This document shows, piece after piece, positions 36,371-46,427 of a stretch of 64,000 nt of DNA. Position 1 is the first letter of the stretch. Every line of letters starts with the position of its first letter. Under the pieces are notes generated by a model. That model worked only from the letters and a program-made list of their open reading frames with translations, was not told where the DNA came from and made no database searches. Source of the DNA: Acuticoccus sp963704595. GTDB taxonomy: Bacteria > Pseudomonadota > Alphaproteobacteria > Rhizobiales > Amorphaceae. The stretch is from assembly GCA_963704595.1 (NCBI GenBank), contig OY969922.1, positions 1,736,001-1,800,000 on the forward strand. Direction: 5' to 3'. Made by a program: the position numbers and the translations under genes.

Positions 36371-37156
36371 TCAGAAGCTGATGCCGGCGCGCTCGGCGAA
36401 CGCGTGGCGGAGTTCTTTTTCGAGGTCGATCACCGCGTCGTCCTCCATCCGGCGCGGGAAGGGGAGGTCCACCTTGCGGCGGAGGCAAATGGAGGACGGC
36501 GCCGGCGTCAGCATCACGATGTCGGTGGCGAGCTGAGCGGCCTCGGAAATGTCGTGCGTGACGAAGACGATGGTGCGGCGCTTCTCCTCGCTCTCCCACA
36601 GCTTGATGAGGAGGCGGCGCATCTCGGCGGCGGTGATCTCGTCGAGGTGCGAGAACGGCTCGTCCATGAGCAGGATTTCAGGCTCGTTGACCCAGGCACG
36701 GACGATGGCCGCGCGCTGGCGCATCCCGCCCGACACCTGATGCGGGTACTGGTGCATCGAGTCCCGCAGGCCCACGGCCGTAAAATATTTCTCGATCAGC
36801 TCGGGCCACTTCGCCTTGGGCTGGACGCCGAGACCGCGCAGGCCGAATTCGGCGTTCTGCGCCAGCGTCTTCCAGCGCAGGAGCCGCGGGCCCTGGAAGA
36901 CGTACGCCATCTGGCGTGACAGCTCGGGCTTGTTCCTGAGGTCCTGGCCGTCGATCACGATGCCCTTGGCGGCGGTCGGCTCGAGCAGGCCGTTGATGAT
37001 GTTGAGGAGGGTGGACTTGCCGCAGCCGGACGGGCCGAGGAGGACGGTGAACGAGCCTTCCTCGATGGCAAGGTTGAACTTCTCGTAGATCACCTTCGCG
37101 CCATCCGCGCCGGGGAACGAGAGGTCGATGTCCTCAAGGGATACTTTGGGGGTCAT
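36371..37156 (-). CDS. NitT/TauT-type ABC ATPase
   Basis: A 261-residue single-domain ATPase. Walker A is LLGPSGCGKSTLLNIINGL, the Q-loop AYVFQGPRLLRWKTL, the signature HQVSGGMRQRAAIVRAW, Walker B ILLMDEPFSHLDE and the switch His VFVTHDISEA. This arrangement matches nitrate/sulfonate/taurine importers. It lies between the two permease genes, 33 and 5 bases away. Confidence 0.92.
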   Translation of the reverse strand: MTPKVSLEDIDLSFPGADGAKVIYEKFNLAIEEGSFTVLLGPSGCGKSTLLNIINGLLEPTAAKGIVIDGQDLRNKPELSRQMAYVFQGPRLLRWKTLAQNAEFGLRGLGVQPKAKWPELIEKYFTAVGLRDSMHQYPHQVSGGMRQRAAIVRAWVNEPEILLMDEPFSHLDEITAAEMRRLLIKLWESEEKRRTIVFVTHDISEAAQLATDIVMLTPAPSSICLRRKVDLPFPRRMEDDAVIDLEKELRHAFAERAGISF

Positions 37157-37189
37157 TCACCAGAACCTTGGATTTCGGCGTACGGGAGA

Positions 37190-37972
37190 TCAGGCGGCGG
37201 ATTCGCGGCGGATGCGGCGCTGGAGCGGGCCGAACACCAGGTGGTCGATCGCCATGCCGGCGGCCATCAGGATGATCCCCCAGGCGACGATCGGCGCCAT
37301 GTAGAGGGTGTCCGACCAGTAGGCGACGAGGATGCCGATGCCGTTGGGCAGGCCGATCACCTCGGCGATCAGGACGATGCGGATGCCGAGCGCGAACGAG
37401 ACGCGCGCATTGGCGACCATGTAGGGCGCGATGCACGGCAGGAAGAAGTGCGTGAGCCGCTGCCAGCGCCCGATCTTGTAGCTGTCGCACATCTCGATGA
37501 GGTCGGCAGGGACGGCGCGCACGCCCTCCGCGGTGCCGAGGAAGACCGGCGCGGAGAGGAGCAGCACCAGGGCCGAGATCGGGACGATGTTGTCGATCCC
37601 GAACAGCACCAGGAAGATGAACACCCACACCACCGACGGCACCGCCATCGCGATCCAGACGGGGTTGGCGAAGAAGTCGAACACCAGCCGCTTCCGCCCG
37701 GCGAGGACGCCGAGCATCGTGCCGATGAAGAAGGCGATGCCCCACGAGACGAGAAGGCGGAAGAAGGTTGCCGCCGCGTGGGTGTAGGGCTCGCCGAGCG
37801 GACCTTCGTTGGAGAAGATCCGCACGATCTCCTCCGCCACGGCGAGCGGCGGAGGATAGAGACGGGCCTGGACGAGGACGAAGTTGGTGACGAACCACCA
37901 GATCCCGATGAACAGCACGACGGGCGCGGCATTCAAGAACAGGCGGCGGGATCTGGACATGGGCTTCATCAT
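37190..37972 (-). CDS. NitT/TauT-type ABC permease (first of two)
   Basis: A 260-residue permease. SRRLFLNAAPVVLFIGIWWFVTN forms the first span, and the cytoplasmic coupling loop reads EMCDSYKIGRWQRLTHFFLPCIAPYMV. The gene starts 15 bases after the binding-protein stop, so no hairpin separates them, unlike the other uptake operons here. It is distinct in sequence from the second permease at 35625, indicating a heterodimer. Confidence 0.9.
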   Translation of the reverse strand: MMKPMSRSRRLFLNAAPVVLFIGIWWFVTNFVLVQARLYPPPLAVAEEIVRIFSNEGPLGEPYTHAAATFFRLLVSWGIAFFIGTMLGVLAGRKRLVFDFFANPVWIAMAVPSVVWVFIFLVLFGIDNIVPISALVLLLSAPVFLGTAEGVRAVPADLIEMCDSYKIGRWQRLTHFFLPCIAPYMVANARVSFALGIRIVLIAEVIGLPNGIGILVAYWSDTLYMAPIVAWGIILMAAGMAIDHLVFGPLQRRIRRESAA

Positions 37973-37987
37973 CGTCTCCGGCGTGCC

Positions 37988-38992
37988 TTACTGGGCTGCG
38001 GGCAGCGTGCCGGGGGCGAGGAACGCGGCGTCCTCAGCAGGCAGCGTTTCCAGGAACTTGCCCTCTTCCAGCAGCGTGTAGATCGCGTCGATCCACTCCG
38101 GCGTGTAGGCCTCTGAGGTGAGGTACCACTTGCCTTCCTTGATGAGGCTGAGGACCGTCTCGGCGGTCTCGGGGCCTGCGAGCCAGCCGGCATCGCGCGC
38201 AAGGTCGGCATACTCGCCGCCGTCCTGGAAGGCTTCCGGGTTCTCGCCGATCCACTTCACGGCGTCGTCGAGGCCCTTCACGATCTTCGCGGCGGTCTCG
38301 GGGTTCTCTTCAAGCCACGTCGCGGTCGCGACGGCGCCGTTGATGACCATCGGCTGGCCTGCGTTCTCCTGCATCGCCTCGGTGAACGAGAAGATGGTCT
38401 TGAACTGCGGAAGCGAGCGGGCAGCGGCCGAGGAGCCGGAGAAGAGGAGCGCGGCGTCGACCTGCTCGCGCTCGACGAGGGCGAGGAGTGCGCCGGAGGA
38501 GGCGGTCACCACCTCGAACACCGTGGTGGGGTCGTCGACGCCGTAGTAGGCGCGGGCGAAGGCGCGGAAGCTTGCCCAGGTGCCGGTGCCAAAGCCCGGA
38601 ATGCCGAGGCGCTTGCCCTTGAGGCTCATCACGTCGGGGTATTCGCCGGCCTCGTCGGCGCGGACGACGATGCCGTTGTACATGTTCTGCGCGCCGGCGG
38701 TGGAGAAGTAGCGGAAGTCCGACCCTTCGGAGACGAACTCGACCGTCTCGATCGGGGACATCCACGCAACGTCGGTGTCGCCGGCGATGAGGAGCGCCTG
38801 CACCTGGTCGTAGCCGACCTTGGAGACGTCGACGTCGAGGTCGCCGAAGAAGCCGCGGGCGTCGGCGATGAAGGCGGGGATCGCGCTCGCCTCGACCGTC
38901 ATCGAGACGGTGTTGTCCTGCGCGGCGGCGGGGAGGGCGAGCGCGGCGAACGCGCCGCTCAGCGTGGCGGTGAGTGCGGTGGAAAGCTTCAT
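37988..38992 (-). CDS. NitT/TauT-type ABC substrate-binding protein
   Basis: A 334-residue periplasmic protein with a Sec signal (LSTALTATLSGAFAALALPAAAQ). The mature part shows GDTDVAWMSPIETVEFV, KRLGIPGFGTGTWASFRAFAR and VTASSGALLALVEREQVDAAL, the fold and spacing of SsuA/TauA/ThiY-like proteins. The ligand is not readable from sequence. Grouping with an aspartate-dehydrogenase-like enzyme and a 2-oxoacid reductase suggests a small nitrogen compound, as an inference. Confidence 0.87.
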   Translation of the reverse strand: MKLSTALTATLSGAFAALALPAAAQDNTVSMTVEASAIPAFIADARGFFGDLDVDVSKVGYDQVQALLIAGDTDVAWMSPIETVEFVSEGSDFRYFSTAGAQNMYNGIVVRADEAGEYPDVMSLKGKRLGIPGFGTGTWASFRAFARAYYGVDDPTTVFEVVTASSGALLALVEREQVDAALLFSGSSAAARSLPQFKTIFSFTEAMQENAGQPMVINGAVATATWLEENPETAAKIVKGLDDAVKWIGENPEAFQDGGEYADLARDAGWLAGPETAETVLSLIKEGKWYLTSEAYTPEWIDAIYTLLEEGKFLETLPAEDAAFLAPGTLPAAQ

Positions 38993-39062
38993 GGGCAGAT
39001 TCCTCTCGGCGGGAAAAAGGTGGGAAGCGAACGTCTCGTGGCCGGGTGTGTCCCGGCGTGCG

Positions 39063-39902
39063 TCAGGTGCCGACGCGCAGCGGCGCGGTCATCTTGCGCA
39101 GGGCGGCCAGCACCGAAAGCGCGGTGATGCGGCCGGTCTTCGGGTTGTCGCTGGGGATGTTCTCGATCGCCATGGAGAAGCTGGCGCTGTCGGAATCCAC
39201 CTCGATCTGGTGCGTGTTGCGCGTGAGCGCAGGGTCGGCCCAGATCTCGATGGTGGTCCGGTCCGGCCCGATCCCTGCGAGCGCCAGCGCGGCGCCAACG
39301 TTGAGGTTCGCCGGAAAGCCCTTGGCCGCCTCGCGCGCGGAGCCCGAAAACACCTTCACGGGGCCGGTGGCGGTCGACAGGTCAATGTCGTTCTCGACCA
39401 GATAGGGCGCGCCGACGAGGCCCTTCACGGGCTTGCGGGTGGTCATCTTGATCGAGTGGATCGTGCCTTCCGCGGCGGCGGTGACCGCGTCGAGCGCAAG
39501 GAGCGCGCCGGAGGGGGCGATGATCTGGCCGCCCTTGGCGCCGGCAAGCTCGATGAGGTCGCCGTTGGTGAGCAGCGCGCCGATGGAGAGGACAACGGCC
39601 TTCTTGCCGTTCTCGACGAACGGGCGGACGATCTCGCTGAAGAGGGCCGCAGGCGCGCACTCGACCACGATGTCCGCGTATGGCTCGAGGTCGCCGATTG
39701 CGACGACCGGCACGTCGGCAGCACCCACGCCTGCGAGGCGTTCCTTCGCGGCTTCGACGTTGCGCGCAGAGACAGCGGCGATCTCGAAGCCCGGCAGGCT
39801 GCCCGACTGGACCGCCTCGACCACCGACAGGCCGATGGCGCCAAGGCCTGCGACCGCGAGGCGGATGTTCTTGGGTGCGGTGTTTGCGTCTGCTGGCGGC
39901 AA
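39063..39902 (-). CDS. L-aspartate dehydrogenase-like protein
   Basis: A 279-residue NAD(P)-linked enzyme. The Rossmann motif is IRLAVAGLGAIGLSVVEAV. The C-terminal catalytic domain of the aspartate-dehydrogenase family shows APSGALLALDAVTAAAEG, KGFPANLNVGAALALAGIG and the His of TRNTHQIEVDS. I chose TTG 39902 because AAGAGG stands nine bases ahead and the length fits the family; another TTG at 39956 lacks a ribosome site. In NAD biosynthesis such enzymes feed NadA, but no nadA/nadC is here. Its place ahead of an importer points to catabolic deamination of an imported amino acid or amine. Confidence 0.82.
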   Translation of the reverse strand: MPPADANTAPKNIRLAVAGLGAIGLSVVEAVQSGSLPGFEIAAVSARNVEAAKERLAGVGAADVPVVAIGDLEPYADIVVECAPAALFSEIVRPFVENGKKAVVLSIGALLTNGDLIELAGAKGGQIIAPSGALLALDAVTAAAEGTIHSIKMTTRKPVKGLVGAPYLVENDIDLSTATGPVKVFSGSAREAAKGFPANLNVGAALALAGIGPDRTTIEIWADPALTRNTHQIEVDSDSASFSMAIENIPSDNPKTGRITALSVLAALRKMTAPLRVGT

Positions 39903-40017
39903 GGGAAACGGCCTCTTGGTGATCGAAACGGATTGCCGGCCGAGCGGATTGCGCAAACGCGGGGTCCGGTTACCGGTGGCGCAGGTCGCGCCTCACCAGG
40001 AGGGTAGGTGGCATTTT

Positions 40018-40046
40018 ACTGAGCCGACAAGTCATTAATCGGCAGT
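40018..40046. promoter_or_regulatory. Candidate LysR-type site upstream of the aspartate-dehydrogenase operon
   Basis: CCGA-N11-TCGG, with outer ACTG and CAGT arms, forms an interrupted dyad of LysR-box length in the 200-base gap between the LysR gene and the operon it probably controls. The gap is also the most AT-rich stretch nearby. Confidence 0.45.
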
Positions 40047-40102
40047 TACGTATGAGTTTTAGTCAACCATAAGCCCGCCTAGAACTTGGGCATGAGTGCC
40101 GC

Positions 40103-41074
40103 TTATTTCAGCGTAACCCTAGGTCTCTCGGCCGTGTCGTAGGATGCGGCCTGGCCCGCGATCCATTCCCTAAACGCCTTTATCATCGGGAATTCCCACT
40201 GGTGTTCGCGGCCGAGGAGGTAGTAGCTGCCGGCGCTGCGGACGGTCTGCGGGATCGCGGGGACGAGGCGGCCGGAGGCGAGGTCCTCCTCCACCAGCAC
40301 GCGCGGCACCACCGCGATGCCGTCGCCGCGCCGGGCCGCCGCGATCACCATGAAGTAGTGCCCGAACTTCGGCTCCTCCGGCACGATCGTGATGTCGACG
40401 CCAACGGCGTTGAAGTAGTCCTGCCAGGCGTTGCCGCGGGTGGCGTTGTGGATCAGCGGATAGGCGAGAAGATCCTGCGGGCCGGCGGGTGCGGTGATGG
40501 CGAAGAAGTCCGGCGCGGCCACCGGGATGAGCTCGTCCACCATCAGCCGCTCCGCCTTCAGGCTGTCGCTGTCCTCGATCATCTTGAGGTCGATGCGCGG
40601 GGCGTTGGCATCGTCGGACGCGTCGATCCGGCCGACGCGGATCGCAAGGTCGACCTCGTCGCGCGAGAAGTCGACCGCGCCGATTGAGGTCGCGAGATGC
40701 ACCTCGATGGTCGGGTTGCGGGTCGAGAAATCCTCCAGCCGGGGCATCAGCCAGCTCATGGCGAAGGTGGGCAGAGCCGACACGGTGAGGACGCCGCTCG
40801 CCTTGCGCTTTTCCACCCGCGCGACGCTGCGCTCCAGCTCGTCGAGCGCGCGGCGCACGCCGGGGTAGAGGACGGCGCCGTCGGCCGTCAGCTCGATCCG
40901 GCGGACGTGGCGGGCGAACAGCGGCACGCCGATCTCGCTCTCCAGCGCCTTGATCTGGCGCGAGACCGCCCCTTGCGTGACGCTGAGCTCCTCCGCGGCG
41001 GCCGAGAAGCTGAGCTTGCGCGCCGCAGCCTCGAAGACCCTGAGGGCGTTGAGTGAGGGCAGTCTGCGGCGCAT
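40103..41074 (-). CDS. LysR-family regulator, GcvA-like
   Basis: A 323-residue regulator. The winged helix reads LPSLNALRVFEAAARKLSFSAAAEELSVTQGAVSRQIK, which is the GcvA/AmpR-branch wording. The effector domain follows, including GVLTVSALPTFAMSWLMPRL and VDLAIRVGRID. It lies immediately upstream of the aspartate-dehydrogenase/ABC operon on the same strand, with a dyad in the gap, and likely controls it. Head-to-tail rather than divergent placement is slightly unusual for LysR. Confidence 0.9.
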   Translation of the reverse strand: MRRRLPSLNALRVFEAAARKLSFSAAAEELSVTQGAVSRQIKALESEIGVPLFARHVRRIELTADGAVLYPGVRRALDELERSVARVEKRKASGVLTVSALPTFAMSWLMPRLEDFSTRNPTIEVHLATSIGAVDFSRDEVDLAIRVGRIDASDDANAPRIDLKMIEDSDSLKAERLMVDELIPVAAPDFFAITAPAGPQDLLAYPLIHNATRGNAWQDYFNAVGVDITIVPEEPKFGHYFMVIAAARRGDGIAVVPRVLVEEDLASGRLVPAIPQTVRSAGSYYLLGREHQWEFPMIKAFREWIAGQAASYDTAERPRVTLK

Positions 41075-41138
41075 TGCGGTCCTTCCGGCGGCACCCGGCC
41101 CTGATAGGCTACCGGGCCGACGCCGTCACGCCGGCCGC

Positions 41139-42113
41139 TCAGGCGCTTTCGCGGTAGGCGAGGGCCGCCTCGCCGGGCGTTGCCGCCTCGCCCACGATCT
41201 CGAGAAGCACGTCCTTCAGGAGCGCGGCGTTGGGCGGCAGCGAGCGGACCGTCGGCGTCACGAAATAGTAGGGCTCGCTGCGGGCGCCGAGCTTGACCGG
41301 GAGATGGGTGACGAGGCCGCAGTCGCCGAAATAGTCCGCCGCGTTGCGCGACAGGAGGCCGACCGCGCCGTGGACCTGGTCGAGCAGGGTCACGAGCGCG
41401 AACGCCGAAGTCGTCTCGATCACGTGCGGCGGGAACTGCAAGCCGGCGTCCTGGAATTCGCGCTCGGCATAGCGGCGCATCGGCATGTTGGCCGCGCAGA
41501 CCACCCAGGTGCAGTCCGCCACCTCGGCAATCTCGAGCCCGCGCCGGCCGCGCAGCGGGTGCCCCGGCCCGGCGACCACCACCAGCTCCTCCTCGTGGAT
41601 CGGCGTCGTGTCGTAGGCGAAGGGGCGATGGCTGACGCTGGTCCGGCAGATCGCGACGTCGATCCGCCCGTCGTCGAGAAGGTGGAGGAGTTCGTCGCTG
41701 GTGCCCTCCATGATCTGCACCGAGACCGCGGGCTGGCGCGCCAGCAGCCGCCCGACCGCCAGCGACGTCAGCGGCACCGCGCCCATGATCGTGCCGATCC
41801 CGAGCCGCCCGCCATGCCCGCTGAGGAGGCCGGACATCTCCTCGCGCAGGTTCGCAAGGTCGCTGGAGATGAGCCGCGCGTAGCGGATAACGCAGTGGCC
41901 GTACTCGTTGGGCTCGATGCCGCGGTTGGTCCGCACGAACAGCTTCTCGCCGATCGCCATCTCGATTTCCTGCAGCGCCTTGGTGGCGCCGGGCTGGCTG
42001 AGGGCGACTTCCTCGCCCGCCTTCAGCAGCGAGCGATGGTCGTCGATCGCGACCAGCAGGCGGAAATGGCGGAGCCGCAGCCGCGAGACCATGGAGTTGA
42101 GTGAAGGCAGCAC
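41139..42113 (-). CDS. LysR-family regulator of TRAP module 3
   Basis: A 324-residue LysR protein. RLRLRHFRLLVAIDDHRSLLKAGEEVALSQPGATKALQEIE is the DNA-binding domain, in the branch that includes aromatic-catabolism regulators such as PcaQ and GalR-like proteins. The effector domain follows with GRLGIGTIMGAVPL and VDVAICRTSV-type spacing. The ATG at 42113 is taken; an internal ATG at about 42092 (MVSRLRLR) is nearly as likely. It is divergent from the third TRAP operon, with a GGTAT/ATACC dyad between. Confidence 0.9.
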   Translation of the reverse strand: MLPSLNSMVSRLRLRHFRLLVAIDDHRSLLKAGEEVALSQPGATKALQEIEMAIGEKLFVRTNRGIEPNEYGHCVIRYARLISSDLANLREEMSGLLSGHGGRLGIGTIMGAVPLTSLAVGRLLARQPAVSVQIMEGTSDELLHLLDDGRIDVAICRTSVSHRPFAYDTTPIHEEELVVVAGPGHPLRGRRGLEIAEVADCTWVVCAANMPMRRYAEREFQDAGLQFPPHVIETTSAFALVTLLDQVHGAVGLLSRNAADYFGDCGLVTHLPVKLGARSEPYYFVTPTVRSLPPNAALLKDVLLEIVGEAATPGEAALAYRESA

Positions 42114-42114
42114 A

Positions 42115-42140
42115 GGTATAACTGACTTTCATACCGGTAT
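42115..42140. promoter_or_regulatory. LysR-type operator with three GGTAT half sites
   Basis: GGTAT-N11-ATACC exactly fits the T-N11-A LysR box. The right arm is itself part of the perfect palindrome ATACCGGTAT (42131-42140), adding a third half site. It sits directly in front of the regulator start and about 145 bases before the TRAP genes. Confidence 0.65.
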
Positions 42141-42283
42141 CGACAACGCTCATTATGCATGCCTTCCGGCAGGGGCCTAAAGTCTCCCAAAAATAAGAGG
42201 CCCACCGCCGCAGGCGGCGGAGCAGACACGCGCGGCCGGTCCGGCTGCGCGGCGGGATCGGAATATCAGGGGAGGTTTGCGCG

Positions 42284-42781
42284 TTGTCGGTCGTCTGGAA
42301 AGCCGTGTTCAAGGTGCTGGAGGTGCTGCTCGTCGCAGGCCTCGTCCTGATGAGCGGTCTCGTGCTTCTCAACGTCATCCTGCGCTACGGCTTCAACTCC
42401 AACATCCCGTTCTCGGTCGAGGTCTCGCGCCTCGTATTCGTCTGGATCACCTTCATCGGCGCCGTCATCGCGCTGAAGGACAATGAGCACCTGTCCGTCG
42501 ACGCCCTCGTCCGCCGCCTGCCGCGCCTCCTGCGCATCGCCTGCTTCTGGGTCAGCCACGCGCTGATGCTCTACTGCTGCTGGCTGATCTTCGAGGGGAG
42601 CCGCATCCAGGTCGCGGTCAACTGGACCAACTTCGCCCCGATCTCGGGCATCTCGATGGGCTGGCTCTACGCCGCCGGCATGTTCGCCTCCGTCTTCTTC
42701 GCCCTCATCCTTCTCGGCAGCCTGGTGCGCTCGATCCGCCACCCGGCCGCCACCAACGACGGCGGGACGGCCGCGCAATGA
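42284..42781 (+). CDS. TRAP transporter small membrane subunit (DctQ type), module 3
   Basis: A 165-residue four-span protein starting at a TTG, with a strong AGGGGAGG seven bases ahead. The motif SNIPFSVEVSRLVFVWITFIGAVIALKDNEHLSVDAL is the DctQ pattern (EVSRLVFVW, then EHLSVD). It opens the operon, followed by an ATGA overlap with the large permease. The gene order Q-M-P differs from P-Q-M in modules 1 and 2. Confidence 0.9.
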   Translation: MSVVWKAVFKVLEVLLVAGLVLMSGLVLLNVILRYGFNSNIPFSVEVSRLVFVWITFIGAVIALKDNEHLSVDALVRRLPRLLRIACFWVSHALMLYCCWLIFEGSRIQVAVNWTNFAPISGISMGWLYAAGMFASVFFALILLGSLVRSIRHPAATNDGGTAAQ

Positions 42782-44064
42782 CCGCTGCGATCTTCATCGG
42801 CTCCCTCCTGGGAGCCATATCCATCGGGATGCCGATCGCCTTCGCGCTGATGGTGTGCGCCGTCGCGCTGATGATGGCGCTCGGCGGCGTCAACGCGCAG
42901 ATCATGGCGCAGAAGATCGTCGACGGCGCCGACAGCTACCCGCTGATGGCGGTCCCCTTCTTCCTCCTCGCCGGCGAGCTGATGAACGCCGGCGGCCTGT
43001 CGCGCCGGATCGTCGCCGCCGCCATGGCGCTCTTCGGCCACCTGCGCGGCGGGCTCGGCTACGTCGTCATCGGCACCGGGCTGCTGCTCGCCTCCATGTC
43101 TGGCTCGGCCATCGCCGACACCGCGACGCTCGCCGTCATGCTCCTGCCCCTGATGCGCGAGGGCGGCTACAACGTCGCCCGCTCGTGCGGCCTGATGGCG
43201 GCGACCGGCATCATCGCGCCGATCATCCCGCCCTCGGTTGGCTTCATCCTCCTCGGCGTCACCGCCAACCTCTCCATCACCAAGCTCTTCATGGCCGGGA
43301 TCGTGCCGGGGCTTCTGATGGCGCTCAGCCTCGCCATCGCGTGGTGGATCGTTTCCCGTCGGGACGACGTGGCGGTGTCCGAGAAGAAGTCCGCCCGCGA
43401 GGTCTGGATCGCGCTGCGCGGGGCGGGGTGGGCGTTCGTCATGCCCGTGATCATCATCGGCGGGCTGAAGTTCGGCGTCTTCACCCCCACCGAGGCCGGC
43501 ATCATCGCCGCGACCTATGCGCTCCTCATCAGCCTCTTCGTCTACCGCGAGCTGACTCCCGCCGCCCTTTACGCCGCACTCCTCAGCGCGGCGAAGACGT
43601 CGGCCGTCATCATGCTTCTCGTCGCGGCCTCGATGGTCTCGGCCTGGCTGATCGCCATCGGCAACGTGCCGCGGCAGGTCATCAACCTCCTCGAGCCGCT
43701 GGCCTACTCGCAGACGCTCCTGATGTTCGCCATCGTCGTCGCGATCCTCCTCATCGGGATGGTGCTCGACTTCACGCCTGCGATCCTCATCCTCATTCCG
43801 GTGATGATGCCGGTGGTGAAGTCGGCCGGGATCGACCCGACCTATTTCGGCGTCGTCTTCGTGATGGCGACCGCCATCGGGATGATCACGCCGCCCGTCG
43901 GCGCCGTCCTCAACGCCGTCAGTGGCGTCGCGAAGGTGCCGATCGAGCAGGCGGCCCGCGGTCTTGTGCCGTTCCTGATCGCGGAGATCGCGATCCTGCT
44001 CCTCCTCGTCCTGTTCCCCGCGCTGGTGACGGGCCCGGCCCACTTCCTGACGGGCAGGTTCTGA
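42778..44064 (+). CDS. TRAP transporter large permease (DctM type), module 3
   Basis: A 428-residue permease with PLMAVPFFLLAGELMNAGG, LASMSGSAIADTATLAVMLLP, IIAPIIPPSVGFILLG, FTPTEAGIIAATYALLIS and IGMITPPVGAVLNAVSGV. The SAIADTATLA and GAVLNAV wording is typical of the YiaN/SiaM-like branch. The ATG overlaps the small-subunit stop (ATGA). The binding-protein gene follows after 123 bases. Confidence 0.92.
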   Translation: MTAAIFIGSLLGAISIGMPIAFALMVCAVALMMALGGVNAQIMAQKIVDGADSYPLMAVPFFLLAGELMNAGGLSRRIVAAAMALFGHLRGGLGYVVIGTGLLLASMSGSAIADTATLAVMLLPLMREGGYNVARSCGLMAATGIIAPIIPPSVGFILLGVTANLSITKLFMAGIVPGLLMALSLAIAWWIVSRRDDVAVSEKKSAREVWIALRGAGWAFVMPVIIIGGLKFGVFTPTEAGIIAATYALLISLFVYRELTPAALYAALLSAAKTSAVIMLLVAASMVSAWLIAIGNVPRQVINLLEPLAYSQTLLMFAIVVAILLIGMVLDFTPAILILIPVMMPVVKSAGIDPTYFGVVFVMATAIGMITPPVGAVLNAVSGVAKVPIEQAARGLVPFLIAEIAILLLLVLFPALVTGPAHFLTGRF

Positions 44065-44187
44065 CGGGAGAAGGCGCCTGAGTTTTCCAACTGCCGCGAC
44101 CGGGCCGGAAGGTCCGCGCAGCGGCCAACCGATCGCCGCCAGAGGGCACACGCGCCGTGGCGGCGGCATGACAGGGAGAAGATCGAG

Positions 44188-45192
44188 ATGAAATTCCAAT
44201 CGAGGCTCGCAACAGCCGCGGGGGCGCTCGCGCTCGGTGCCGCCGTGACCATCGGTGCGACCGACGCCAGCGCACAGGCGCGGCTCGGCTACGTGCCCAT
44301 CGAGAGCCACCCGGTCGGCCAGGCCGTGCAGCGTTTTGCCGAACTCGTCGACGAGAAATCGGGCGGCGAACTCACCATCGAGACCTATCCGGGCGGCGCG
44401 CTCGGCAACGAGCCGCAGATGCAGTCCTCGCTCGGCGGCGGCTTCCTCGAGCTGATGGTCGGGCCGACGTCCAACCTCGTCGGCGCGGTGCCCGAATTCG
44501 GCCTGTTCGACCTGCCGTTCTTCTTCGCGGACTTCGATGCGGTGGACAAGGTGATGGACGGCCGCGTCGGCGACGAGCTGTTCGCAAAGCTTGAAGGCAT
44601 CGGCATCGTCGGCCTCGCCTACTGGGACAACGGCTTCCGCCACATGACCAACGCCGAGCGGCCGATCAACACGGTCGAGGATATCAAAGGCCTCAAGATC
44701 CGCGTGATCCCGAACCCGCTTTTCATCGACACTTTCCAGGCGCTGGGTGCTAACCCCGTGCCGCTGCCGTACCCCGAGCTCTACAACGCGCTGGAAAGCG
44801 GTGCGGTGAGCGCGCAGGAGACCCCCGTCGGCCTCACCTATTCGGACAAGTTCTACGAGGTGACGAAGTACCTCACATTGACCGGGCACGTGTACAGCCC
44901 CTACGTCCTCCTCGCCTCAAAGACCTGGTTCGACGGCCTGTCGGACGAGGAGAAGGCGATCGTGAAGGAAGCGGCTGCCGAGACCGAAGCCTACCAGCGC
45001 GGCCTGTCGCGTGATGCGGCCGACAACATCGCCCAGAACCTCCTCACCGCCGAAGGGATGGAAGTGACGACCCTGCCGGAGGCAGAGCAGGCAAAGCTGC
45101 GCGAGGCGGTCGCTCCGGTGATCGAGCGCTTCTCCGACCAGATCGGCGCCGAGCTCATCGCCGAGGCGCGCGAAGACATGGGCGTCAACTAG
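44188..45192 (+). CDS. TRAP transporter solute-binding protein (DctP type), module 3
   Basis: A 334-residue binding protein with a Sec leader ending near TDASAQA. Mature blocks are LGYVPIESHPVGQAVQRFAELV, LTIETYPGGALGNEPQMQSS, EFGLFDLPFFFADFDAVDKV and PLPYPELYNALESGAVSAQE. GGGAGAAG precedes the ATG. A 13-bp hairpin follows the stop. The imported compound may be a hydroxyacid or a compound degraded via an alcohol, as the next gene is an alcohol dehydrogenase. Confidence 0.9.
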   Translation: MKFQSRLATAAGALALGAAVTIGATDASAQARLGYVPIESHPVGQAVQRFAELVDEKSGGELTIETYPGGALGNEPQMQSSLGGGFLELMVGPTSNLVGAVPEFGLFDLPFFFADFDAVDKVMDGRVGDELFAKLEGIGIVGLAYWDNGFRHMTNAERPINTVEDIKGLKIRVIPNPLFIDTFQALGANPVPLPYPELYNALESGAVSAQETPVGLTYSDKFYEVTKYLTLTGHVYSPYVLLASKTWFDGLSDEEKAIVKEAAAETEAYQRGLSRDAADNIAQNLLTAEGMEVTTLPEAEQAKLREAVAPVIERFSDQIGAELIAEAREDMGVN

Positions 45193-45206
45193 GTCTATCC
45201 ACCAGG

Positions 45207-45237
45207 GTGGCGGGGGCGCATCGGGCGTCCCCGCCAC
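45207..45237 (+). terminator. Hairpin after the module 3 binding-protein gene
   Basis: A 13-bp stem (45207-45219 with 45225-45237, one G-U pair) with loop ATCGG lies 14 bases after the stop and 35 bases before the alcohol dehydrogenase ATG. No T run follows. Confidence 0.5.
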
Positions 45238-45272
45238 GATCGAGCCGAAGACACGAACCGAGGAAAGCCGGC

Positions 45273-46415
<1,143 letters not shown>

Positions 46416-46427
46416 GGCGAGGAAGGC

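Noticed and set aside
42667..44889. Minus-strand open frame of 740 codons opposite the TRAP permease
   Set aside because: It covers conserved DctM and DctP coding on the plus strand and reads as Arg/His/Asp-rich repeats without motifs, so it is not a gene.
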